This document shows positions 1-8,990 of a stretch of DNA of 51,638 nucleotides, piece after piece. This DNA comes from Pelagophyceae sp. CCMP2097. Its lineage: Eukaryota; Sar; Pelagophyceae. Position numbers and translations under genes: made by a program. How positions within the stretch are numbered: position 1 is the first letter of the stretch; every line of letters begins with the position of its first letter. Below the pieces are notes generated by a model. The model was not told the DNA's origin. It made no database searches and saw only the letters and a list, made by a program, of their open reading frames with translations. Location: positions 1 to 51,638 of the forward strand of contig MU657223.1 of the NCBI GenBank assembly GCA_026770575.1, written 5' to 3'.

Positions 1-107
1 AAGGCGGAAATCATAACCACTAGACCATAAGGGTGTACATTTTCAGGAACGTTGATATAGACAGATTTGATCAGATATATCCTGGGTGTTCTATGGACAA
101 GAAGTTG

Positions 108-179
108 TGACGAATGCGAGAATCGAACTCGCGTTTCCGCTGCCACAAAGCGGGGTACTAACCACTATACGAATTCATC
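108..179 (-). tRNA. tRNA-His (GTG)
   Basis: A 72-nt cloverleaf can be drawn on the minus strand. The 7-bp acceptor stem pairs GATGAAT with ATTCGTC (one T-G wobble). The D arm has the usual GTGGTTAGTAC core, the anticodon loop holds GTG, and the T arm is GCGAG-TTCGATT-CTCGC with discriminator A. The reverse complement of GTG reads CAC, so this is histidine. No intron is seen. Confidence 0.93.
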
Positions 180-333
180 TTGCACATTTTTTCGCTCGCT
201 GAATATTTAATTGCGCTGGATGGGTGATAACTCTGCCAATTTCTATAACTATTTGATCTTTGGTCGCAATATCCCGGTGGAACGCTTCAACTTCCAAGGC
301 CCTTGCACAAGGCTGTGCGACTCTTGAGATCAA

Positions 334-404
334 TAGGAATTCCTACAATTGTAGGAATTCCTATCTTTGTGTGATAGCCTAGGAATTCCTAGTAGGAATT
401 CCTA
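334..404. repeat. Cluster of four TAGGAATTCCTA palindromes
   Basis: The 12-bp palindrome TAGGAATTCCTA occurs at 334-345, 352-363, 380-391 and 393-404. The first two are separated by a short CAATTG palindrome, so the pair itself is palindromic. The same word occurs at 22510-22521 (inside a dispersed repeat) and 50884-50895. The bases between the tRNA and this cluster (180-333) hold nothing I recognise. The cluster sits just upstream of a decayed dioxygenase; whether it is a protein-binding site or a repeat-element end cannot be told from sequence. Confidence 0.8.
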
Positions 405-429
405 CACCAACACGAGCCAACTTCGAACC

Positions 430-1354
430 GTGGCGAGGCACGAGTTCAAGGCGCGCCCCAGTAGGTCCGGCCCTCCTGCCGATCGGTCGCCGTGCCTGCG
501 GCAGCCGCAGGTGTACATCGACCAATGCGGCGGCCCGCTGCCGCTGCTGCCAGTGGGCCAGCAGCATAGCGTATCTTCGGCGCTCGCCGCGTTTGCGGCG
601 GCGCTGCCTTTTGGCGCCGACGGCCGTCGTCGTATCGACGGCGCACTGGAAGGCCTCGGAGACGACTGTGAGTTGCGGCGCTTCAACGCTTCAGCACCGC
701 TGCTCTTCGACTACGGCGGCTTCCCGGCCTAATGCTACGCCTACACGTACAATGCGCCTACAAGTACGACGCGCCCGGCAGCCCAACCGTCGCGCGGCGC
801 GCGCTGGCGCTCCTCGCGGCCGCGGGCCTGTCGCACGCCGCAAACGAGTCGCGCGGCTGGGACCATGGCGTCTTCGTGCCATTGATGCTCCTCTTCCCGG
901 ACGCCAAAGTGCCCGTGGTCCAAGTCTCCCTCGTTGCGGGCCAAGACGCTGCAACGCACCTCGCCGTCGGCGCGGCTGGCGCCGCTGCGCGACGAGAGCG
1001 TCTTGATAGTTGGCTCGGGTGTAGCGTTCCACAACTTTAAACACCTCTTCGCCCGCGACGAGGCCGCGCGCGTAAACGGCGTAGCGCACAGCCGCGCGTT
1101 CGACTCGTGGCTCGTTTCGGCGGTGACCGACCCCACGACATCAAAGGTGCAACGCGACGCGGCGCTGGCCGCGTGGGAGGCGGCGCTGTCGGCGCGCGAG
1201 GCGCACCCGCGAGGTGAGGCGGAGCACCATGCCTGCGTTCGTCATCGCCGGCGCCGCGGGAAACGCGCCCGCCAGGGTGTTCGGCACGACACCGGCGCCG
1301 GCCGGCGAGGTCGGCGCCAGCTTCCACAACTCTCAGTGGCTCTTCTGCGACTGA
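430..1354 (+). pseudogene. Decayed extradiol dioxygenase (LigB / DOPA-dioxygenase type)
   Basis: Pieces in three frames match, in order, the aromatic-ring-opening extradiol dioxygenase family (class III LigB, plant DODA/YgiD type). These are an N-terminal VYID..GGPLPLL strand, the WDHGVFVPLMLLFPDA block with the conserved His, the ESVLIVGSG..HN block with a second conserved His, and a C-terminal EHH/MPAFVIAGAAG block that ends at a stop at 1354. The order is intact but the frame breaks: a TAA follows FPA near 730, an imperfect 17-bp tandem duplication lies at about 743-776, and single-base shifts lie near 970 and 1228. The N-terminal metal-ligand His expected in SHGGG is replaced by Gln (DQCGG). 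These breaks are indels, not intron-sized gaps, so I call a pseudogene; assembly errors could explain the single-base shifts but not the lost His, the stop and the duplication together. The 5' end is unclear. Confidence 0.75.
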
Positions 1355-1565
1355 GTGACTCTCCGTTCGATATCTGAGCGCTACGTCGCATGGGGGCTCC
1401 TCTAAGCACGCTTCTAAGATAACAGGACCCCTAATTGCATTGAAGACCCCCAATTTAACGAGTCGGTCCGTCGCGTCTTCCGTCGCGTTGGTGCGTGCAT
1501 GCGGTGTCGTCGAAGGGTGATAGTGGATGTGCGTCGGCGCCGGTCCCTCTGCTCGCGCGGGCTCT

Positions 1566-4500
1566 TCAAAAGTGGTTTGAAGAGTCGAAGCCCGAGTACA
1601 GCGAGCCGAACGAGCCAAAGGGCGAGTCCCAGGCCTTGCGCTGCGCCTGTGGCACTCCGGCGTCGGGCCCCTGCTGCGTGGTCGCTTGCGGCGGCGGCGG
1701 CGGGGGGACGGCGCCGCCGAGGCCCGCGCCCGGCGCGCGGCCGATGCTGCCGACGGCGGCCTTGGCGGAGCCGATGGCACCCATGCCGCCGCCGGGCGCG
1801 GCGTCGCTCCGGCTCGGCGACGCGCGGCCGAGGAGGCAGGACAAACGCCGCGCGATTTCCGTCGCGCCGCCGTCAGCGTCGTCGTCGTCGTTCAGCAGCG
1901 ACGCCAACGACGACGCAGACACGCCGCCGCCCAGGCCGCCCAGCAGCGCCGGCGGCGCGCTCAGGCCCGCCAGCGGCGCGCTCATGCCTAATACGCGGCC
2001 CGCGGCCACCACAGGCGGCGCGGGGGGCGCGGGCGGCGGCTGCGGCGGCTGCGGCGGCGCCTTCTTCCGCTGGCCGCCCGGCGCCGCGGCGCTCCGCTGC
2101 GGCGCGCCGACTGCCCGCCACGGCGACACGCCCGCAATCGGCGCCGCGCCGCCCGGCGTCTCCGGCTGCTGCTGCTGCTGCTTCGCCGCCGGCGACGCGG
2201 GCACCGCCTTGCCGCGCGCGTCGGCGTGCGGCGGCGTCCGCCGCGCGGCGGGCGCGGCCGCTCTCGCGTCGGCCTTGGTCCGCGGCGGGCTCGCCGCGAC
2301 GGGCGCCTTGGCCGCCGGCTGCGGCGCCGACGGCTTGCGCGCCGGCTGCGGCTGCTGCTTGGGCTGCTGCTGCCGCGGCTTTGGCGGTGGCGGCGCGGGC
2401 TTTTCCGGCGGCGGCAGCGACGGGCGCCTCAGCAGCGGCGAGGCGCGTGCCCGGGCGTTTACGATGGCGGGCGGCTCGCGGTCGGGGGCGCGCGCGGGGA
2501 AGTCGTCCGAGGTGTCGTCGTCGGAAGCGTCGTCCGAGTCGTCGTCGCCAGAGTCTTTTGCGTCGGCGGCGTCCGGCTTGTCCGCGCCACCCCCGGGCTT
2601 GTTCTCCTGCTTCTTCTTGCGCTGCTTCAGGCGCTTGTTGCGCTTCTTCTCGCGCGCCTTGGCCGTCCGCGCCTCCTTGTCCGCCTCCTCCGCCTCGAGC
2701 TCTTCCACGAGCTGCTGCCGCGCCGACTCGGCCGTGTCCGACTGCAGAAGAGTGTCCTCGGCGTCGCGGTCCTCGCGAGACGCCGACTCCAAAAGGTCCA
2801 AGTCGTCATCGTCGCCGTAGTCGGCGTCGGCGTCGTCGTCCTTGGGCGGTAAAGCCTTGCCGTCGGCGATCTGCGCGGCGCGGTCTCCGTTGTACTTCCC
2901 CCCGCGGTCGTAGCCGTCCTTGTTGTAGCCGTCGCGGCCGAAGCCGTCCTTGTTGCCGTTCAGCGCCGCGTCGCGCGCGTTTTCGCGCTGCTTCAACAGA
3001 ATCCGCAGCCGCGCGTGCCGCGCCTGCTTGCGGTCCCGCGAGCAGTCGGCCAACGGCGCGCGGTAGACGGCGACCATGCGCGCCGCCGCGTCGACGAGGC
3101 CCCGCGCCACCAGCAGAGCGACGGCGGTGTCTCCCTTGGCATTTCGGGCCGAGACCAATTCTGGAAGGCACTCGTCGTCCCTTGCAGCGTCCAGCACGGG
3201 CCAGAGCACGTCGAGGTGGCCCTTCTTCGCCGCCAGGAGGACGGCCTCGCCCGACGGCGGCGCGCCCGCGGCGAGGAGCGACTCTGCTAGCTCCGCGCGG
3301 CCCGCGCCCGCGGCGAGGGTCAACGCGTCCTCGCGCGGCGAGGCGCCGCGCACGGGCCGCGCCGGGTCGGCGCCGGCCTCGAGGAGGGCCAGCGTCGCGC
3401 GCGTCGCGCCCTTGGCCACGGCGAGGTGGAGCGCCGTCTCGCCGTGCGCGTCCTCGGCGTCAATGTCGCACCCCGCGTCGGCCAGCACGGGAACGATCGC
3501 GGCGGCGGCGATGTCGGCGTCGGCGCGGTGGCCGCGCGCGCAGGCGAGGTGGAGCGGCGTGCGCGCCGACCCCGAGGCGACGTCGCGGTGCCGCGCGTCC
3601 GCCCCGGCGCGGAGGCAGCGGCGCACGGCGTCGGCGGCGCCGTTGCGCGCCGCGGAGAGGAGGCAGGCGTCGGCGTCGGCGGCCGAGATCTCGCACGAGG
3701 AGGTGCCCACGGTCACCGTCGCGCGGACGCGCAAAGCGCCGTTGGCGTCCACCAGGCCGCGGGCCACCAACTCCGAATGCGCGGCGAATTTCGGCCACCC
3801 CCAGTCCTGGACCGCCGGCGGCGGCGCCGCGCGGAAGACCTGCGTCGCCCACTTGGAGTACTGCCGCGCGTCGTCACCCGACGCGTGCTCGAGCGTCATG
3901 GTAAACGTTGCGTGCTTCTGCCACCCAAACGGCAGCCGCGCCGCGTCCCGCACGCTCAGGTACAGCGAGACGTGCCCGGCGTTGTCCGCCCCGTCGCCGT
4001 CGAGGAAGTAGTACAGGAGCCAGCGGTTGCCTGACGTTGATGGTCGACGCGGGGGCGCCGGAATCGCAAGGGTCGTAGACTCACCGGCGGCGTCGACGAA
4101 GGCGGAGTCATGGTACTCGCCCTTGTGCGCCCTTGCGACTTCGGCCTTTTTCGCAGAGTCAAAGTCGGGCACGACCCAGCGGCAGACCACCGTCGTGGGT
4201 CGCGCCTGCGGCGCCCACTCGATGCCCGCGCTGTCGAGCGTCGGTGCCGTCAGGCCGGAGGCGCCGTCCCAGGCCGACGAGGGCTTGACGGCGATCCGCT
4301 TCGCTTTTTCCACGGCGCGGTCGGGCCCGCGGTCCGGCGGCGGCGACGCGCGGTCGGGCGGCGACGCGCGGTCCGAGGGCCGCGACGCCGGCGGCGCCTC
4401 GCGGCCGGGCGGCCGCGGTGCGCCGTCGGCCTCGTCGCCGTCTTCCGATTCGCGGAACGCTCGCGGCGACGGCCCAGACGGCCCGCCGGGGCCGCCCGGC

Positions 4501-6194
4501 GCCGGTGTGCCGCCCTCGTCATTGCCGTCGAGCGCCGGGCTGCGGCGCGGCGGCGCCTCGTCTTCCTCGGCCTTGTCAAAGGCGGCGGACTTGTTTCCCG
4601 TGGCCGTCGCCACGGCCGACGACTCGTCGTCCTCGTCGCGGTAACCCCGGTCGCCGTCCTTGTCCGACGACTGCGCGGCGCCGTCGCGGTCGTGGCCCGC
4701 CATGGAGGACCGGATGGGGGCGCCGCCGGGTAGGTGCAGATGCGGCGGTAAAGCCGCAACGAGGTGGTTCACGCTGATCTTCCCACCCCCAACCAACAAC
4801 CCGTTGCCATTCACGACGGCGCGGTTCGCCGCCTCGGCCGAGGAGAAGCGGATGCACGCGCTCTGCCGCGGTTCGTTGGGCACTTCGCCACCGTCGTTGG
4901 AAACGTCCACGACAGCATTGTTCTTGCGCTTGTTCGACGCCGCCGCCGCATTGCCGCGCTTCTTTTTGTTCGGGCCCGCCGGCGCCACGAGAGCCTTGAC
5001 GTCCTCGGACTCGTCGACGGCCGCCGCGGGCGGCAATTCGGCGACGTCAAGACCGACGTCGCCGTCGATCGCGTCCAAAGCGCCCTCGCTCGAAACCGCC
5101 GCGCCCTCGCTCTCCAGCGCCTTGAGGCCGTCGTCCGGCCGCGGGTCCACGAGCAGGCACCGCTCGATGGCGCCGTAGGGCCTACATTCGGACGTTCCTG
5201 AGGCCCGCCTCTGGCACATCTCAGGCACAGAGGCCGAGGCCCGCGCGCGGCGGAACGCACCGGAAGAGCTCCTCGAGCTCTAGTCGTGTGACGGAGCTTG
5301 CGAGGCCCATGACGAAGATGGCGCAGCCCGCGGGTCCGATGCCGCGTGAGAACCTCGAAAACGTCGTCCCCAGCGCATTCACGCCCGGCGAGGCACACGC
5401 GTCGTCCTCGTCCTCGTACTCCTCGTACGACGAGACGAGGTCCGACGCCGACCCGCAGAGCAGCGCCTTTCTGTACGGCGGGTCGTCTCCGTCCTCAGGT
5501 TTTGCCCCGCTCCCGCGAGCCGCGCCGTCGGCGTCGGCGCCGTCGTCGTCCGCGTCGTCCGCGGCGATGCGCGGCACCGCGGCCTTTGCGTCAGCCGCGG
5601 CGGGCTGGGCTGTTGCGGGCTCGTCTGCGAGGTCGACGGCTTGCGCGGCGGCCTGGTCCTCCGCCTCGGGCTTCACTTCGCGCAGCGCGTGGACGACGTC
5701 GCGCTCGCCGAGGTGGACCATGCGCGCCGTGTGCTCGGCGTCGATGGGCTCACCGTCGAGGACGAACTTGAACGCGTCCGTGCACCCCGCCAGCTCCCGC
5801 CGCCGAGTGTACTCGCGGAACATGACGCCCAGGCGCTGCGTCTTGCGCAGCTTGAACCTGAGGCGCACAAAGCGTCGGTAAAGGCGAAGAAGCGACGCGA
5901 GCGGCCCGCGAGGCCGCGGACGCGCGCGGGGGCCGCGGCCGCGCGGAGACAAAAAAGCGCCCCGGCGGCAAGCGCCGCCGCTCTGGCGGCGGCGGCCCGT
6001 CGGGCGGACGCGGCGCGCGCACCACCTACGCGGCGCCGGCGTCGCTTTCGGGAGCGATTTCCGGCCCGGAGGGCCGGCGGAAAAAGCAAGGCTCGCTCCA
6101 TTGCCGAGGCTCTGCGACGCTGCCTGCGCCACATTTTCTGCGCGAGGCCTGTCTCGCGGACCGCGAAGGTGATGAACTCATCACTGTTGCTCAT
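1566..6194 (-). CDS. SUMO-like / RRM / MATH / ankyrin multidomain protein
   Basis: Four exons (6194-6133, 5857-5261, 5181-4085, 4030-1566) give an in-frame protein of 1406 residues. Domains in order: a Rad60/SUMO-like beta-grasp fold (about residues 5-85; ITFAVRE, FKLRKTQ, FVLDGEPI) with no C-terminal Gly-Gly; an acidic linker; an RRM (about 195-350) with RNP2-like IFVMGL and RNP1-like ACIRFSS, split by a roughly 85-residue insert carrying basic KKKR and NKRKNN patches; a proline/acidic linker; a MATH/TRAF-like domain (about 550-695; WLLYYFLDG, SLYLSV, WGWPKF); about four ankyrin repeats (705-900); and a long disordered basic-acidic-proline tail. Phases agree at every junction. The second intron (4031-4084, 54 nt) lies inside the MATH domain, keeps frame and has no stop. 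The lack of Gly-Gly says the SUMO-like part is not a conjugated modifier. A role in RNA handling with MATH/ANK protein contacts is inference. Confidence 0.8.
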
Positions 6195-6326
6195 GGCCTC
6201 CGGCGCCGCGCCGTCGCCGGCCTCTCTCGGCTCCCCGACGTCGCTGGTAGTTCGTTCGGCCGCCTCAACGAATCCAATATCGCTGGATTGAGCTGATTCG
6301 AAGAACCCAAAGCCCAGAGCAGGACC
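6195..6326. promoter_or_regulatory. 132-bp head-to-head intergenic region
   Basis: This is the whole space between the start codons of the minus-strand SUMO/RRM/MATH/ANK gene and the plus-strand STI1-like gene. Any promoter for either must lie here or in the 5' exons. No TATA box is seen. Confidence 0.5.
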
Positions 6327-7832
6327 ATGCGCGGTGTCGCCTGGCTCTGCTTCGCCGCGTCGTGCGGCGTCGTCAGCAGCGCCAACCGCTGGGTCGGCGG
6401 CAAGCGCAATAAAGTCGAAGAGAAGTGCGTCGCTCTGACGGGATGAGGTTCTGTCCTCTGTTGCACCCGAGGCCGGGCGTTCTTCGCGGCGCGCGAGCGC
6501 ATGCGACTTTGCGGCTATGGCGCAGAGGCCGGGGCGGTTGCGGGGCCGGGGTATGCAGCCGTGGGCCGCGCCGGCGGGGCCGCCTCGGATCCGCGCAAGG
6601 TTGAAGCGGCCGGGTACCCCCTCGCAGATCTCTCCTCGAATTTTGTCGTGGGCCCCGCGTGCTCTTAATGCGAGCCTCGCTCTATAGGGAGGAGGATGAC
6701 CTCAGCGAGTTCGAGCGCATCAACCGCCTCGTGCAGCGCGCGCCGGCGCCTTTCTCGACGACGACGCGTTCCCGATGCCTCTTTGTAGGCAGATGACGGA
6801 CTCGGACGGCGGCCTGGACTCGGGCGCGGCGTCGACGCTGGCGCGAAGACCGGCCGGCGGCGACGACGTGGCGGCGGGGTTGGAGACGATGCTTTCGAGC
6901 ATGGGTGACATGTGGGAAGGTGTGTGCGTGGGCCTCATTCGTGCATGGCTGGACCCGGACTGCATCCTGCGAGGCCCACCGAGACCATAGCCTTGAAGGG
7001 TCATGTGATTAAGGGTCAATGTCGAAAGCTCGGTCCCCTGCTCACGCTCTCTCCGCAGGCATGATGGACCTGCCCGAGGTGCAGGCCATGCTCGCCGACC
7101 CGGCCAAGCTGCGCGAGATGCTGGTCAACAACCCCATGCTCGACGCCATGCCGGGCATGCGCGAGCAGATGGAGGTGGCCCTCGCCTCGGACGCATTCTC
7201 GGACCCGGTCAAGCTCAAGGCGGCTATGACGGAAGGCATGGCGGCCTTCAAGTCCGCGGGCAAGGAGTTCACGCAGGAGATCGGCAAGAACGTCCAGGAC
7301 ATGATGGCCAACCCGGAGAAGATGAACGAGGCGCTCAAGGCGTGCGTGACCAAAGGGGCGCCCGTTCTCAAAGGCGCCTCCCTGAAAAGACGTCTCCCGT
7401 AGGCTGGGTCTCGGCGGCGCGGGCGGCGGCGACATGGCCGAGTCGCTGCAGCAGATGTTTGGCGGCGCCGACGGCGCGCCGCCGGACCTCGGGGCTATGG
7501 CGAAAATGTTCGGCATGGACCTCACGCCGGAACAGGTCAGGCACCGCGCCAGCGAAAAGGCAAACGAGAGTGAATACGGGGCACCAGATCATGTCATGGG
7601 AAGAGTCGTGGCCTCGTCATATACGAAAAGTATCATGTGCCATAAAATGCCGCAAAACAACCTGCGCCAGGTCGCTGAGGCGATGGCGGAGACGCAAAAG
7701 CTGCTCGGATCCATGGGCCTCGGCGGCGCCGACGGAAACATCGACCCGGCGATGCTGGCGCAGCTGGGCCTCGACCCGAGCGCCTTTGGGGGCGCGCCCG
7801 CCGCCAAAAAGTCGCGCCGCGTCGAGCTGTGA
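6327..7832 (+). CDS. STI1-like domain protein with signal peptide
   Basis: Six exons (6327-6424, 6688-6730, 6793-6919, 7059-7341, 7403-7535, 7671-7832) give a 281-residue protein, and all intron phases agree. Residues 1-20 (MRGVAWLCFAASCGVVSSA) form a clear signal peptide. The centre has helical STI1/DP-like sequence: a Pro-Glu-Val-Gln-Ala-Met-Leu helix, then NNPMLDAMPGM and NPEKMNEAL. A Gly-rich linker and a second short helical segment (MFGMDLTPEQ, AEAMAETQKLLGSMGL) follow. STI1 repeats bind hydrophobic client segments in co-chaperones (known of the family). With the signal peptide, an ER, secreted or complex-plastid co-chaperone is inferred. The last intron (7536-7670, 135 nt) keeps frame without a stop, so a longer isoform is possible. 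The first intron is less certain than the others. Confidence 0.7.
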
Positions 7833-7934
7833 GGCACCGTCGCACAAAAGGCCGGTACATCCAGGCCGCGGGCCCGCCCGGCATAATGGGGCGTTATCTG
7901 ACTCGACGCCTCGGGCCTGCCCTCCCACGCGGGC

Positions 7935-8425
7935 GCCTCTAAGTGATGGCTGCTCTGGCGTCGGGGCCAACGTGAATGCACGCGGCTCCGGGTAAGTGAG
8001 AGCTGGTCTGGCGTCGGGGCGAAAGTAACTGCACGCGGCTCTGTCCCTGCGCGCGGCTCCGGGTAAGTTAGGGCTGCTCTGGCGTCGGGGCGTAAGTGAC
8101 GGCACGCGGCTCTGTCACTGCACGCGATTCCGTGGCTGCACGCGGCCCCGGGATGTAGTGAGCACAGAGCACACAGAGACCATGAGGGTCAACCTGACTG
8201 CACGCGGCTCCGGGTAAGTGAGGGCTGCTCTGGTGTCAGGGCGAAAGTGACTGCACGCGGCTCCGGGTAAGTGAGGGCTGCTCTGGTGTCAGGGCGAAAG
8301 TGACTGCACGCAACTCCGTGACTGCACGCGGCTCCTGATAAGTGAGGGCTGCTCTGGCGTCGGGGCGAACGAGACTGCACGCGGCTCTGTCACTGCATGC
8401 GGATCCGGGATGCATGGTGACCACA
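7935..8425. repeat. Degenerate minisatellite (about 50-bp units)
   Basis: Units built around GCACGCGGCTCCGGGTAAG followed by TGAGGGCTGCTCTGGCGTC and GGGGCGAAAGTGACT repeat about eight times with substitutions, short insertions and a break near 8130-8200. The two most alike copies are at about 8200-8310. No coding function is apparent. It lies between the STI1-like gene and the 3' end of the minus-strand S1 gene. Confidence 0.85.
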
Positions 8426-8442
8426 TAGGGACTGGGCGCAGC

Positions 8443-8551
8443 ACCGATAATGCCAAGATACCCATGTGTGAAGCCCCTCCGGCGACCTTAATAAGGGAGT
8501 CTCGTGCAGTCACCGATAATGCCGAGATACCCACGCACGAAGCCCCTCCAC
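8443..8551. repeat. Direct repeat pair (about 39 bp)
   Basis: Two copies beginning CACCGATAATGCC and ending GAAGCCCCTCC lie at about 8443-8481 and 8512-8551, separated by unrelated sequence. The stretch from here to 8657 holds no recognised gene. Confidence 0.75.
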
Positions 8552-8657
8552 CATAATAATGGTTCAAAGCGCAGCGTTATAATCTGAGAGCTGCGCGCGT
8601 CTCCCGTGCGTTTGCCGCCGTGTGCGGGTGCCCGAGATCGCTTTAGACGGAGTCGTC

Positions 8658-8984
8658 CTACTCGCCGCGCTTCTCGCGCATGATCTGCGCAAAGTCCTTG
8701 ACGGCAAATTCCGGCCGCACGGCCCGCGGCGGCGCTTCGCCTTGCGGCAGCGGCGCGCCGCCTTGCGGCATGGGCGCACGCGGCGCCGGCTCGCGGTCCA
8801 TCTCATCGTGGCCGTCGGTGCGCGCGCGCTTCGACTTGGACCTAAGTGTCGGCAGACATCTCGACACAAAACCGGCACAGCGTCGCACAGCGTCGTCCAG
8901 CTCTTTCGCACACCGGTAACGGCTCTTTCGCGACAGCACCGGTACGGCCCTGAAGGCCCACTCCGCCGTCACACCGGGGTACAT
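8658..8984 (-). CDS. Hypothetical basic ORF or 3' exon of the S1 gene
   Basis: An open frame of 108 codons lies directly 3' of the CID/S1 gene on the same strand. Its second half (KSKRARTDGHDEMDREP.. ending FAQIMREKRGE) has the compositional look of a natural nuclear-protein C-terminus, and it is preceded by a good acceptor (ACACTTAG) at about 8850. I found no donor in the S1 gene that joins in frame before its own TGA. It is either an alternative last exon, a separate small gene or chance. No family is recognised. Confidence 0.3.
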   Translation of the reverse strand: MYPGVTAEWAFRAVPVLSRKSRYRCAKELDDAVRRCAGFVSRCLPTLRSKSKRARTDGHDEMDREPAPRAPMPQGGAPLPQGEAPPRAVRPEFAVKDFAQIMREKRGE

Positions 8985-8990
8985 CCTCCG

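Noticed and set aside
1499..3904. Plus-strand open frame of 801 codons opposite the ankyrin protein
   Set aside because: It is an Arg/Ala/Pro-rich shadow of the real minus-strand gene, caused by high GC and few stop codons.
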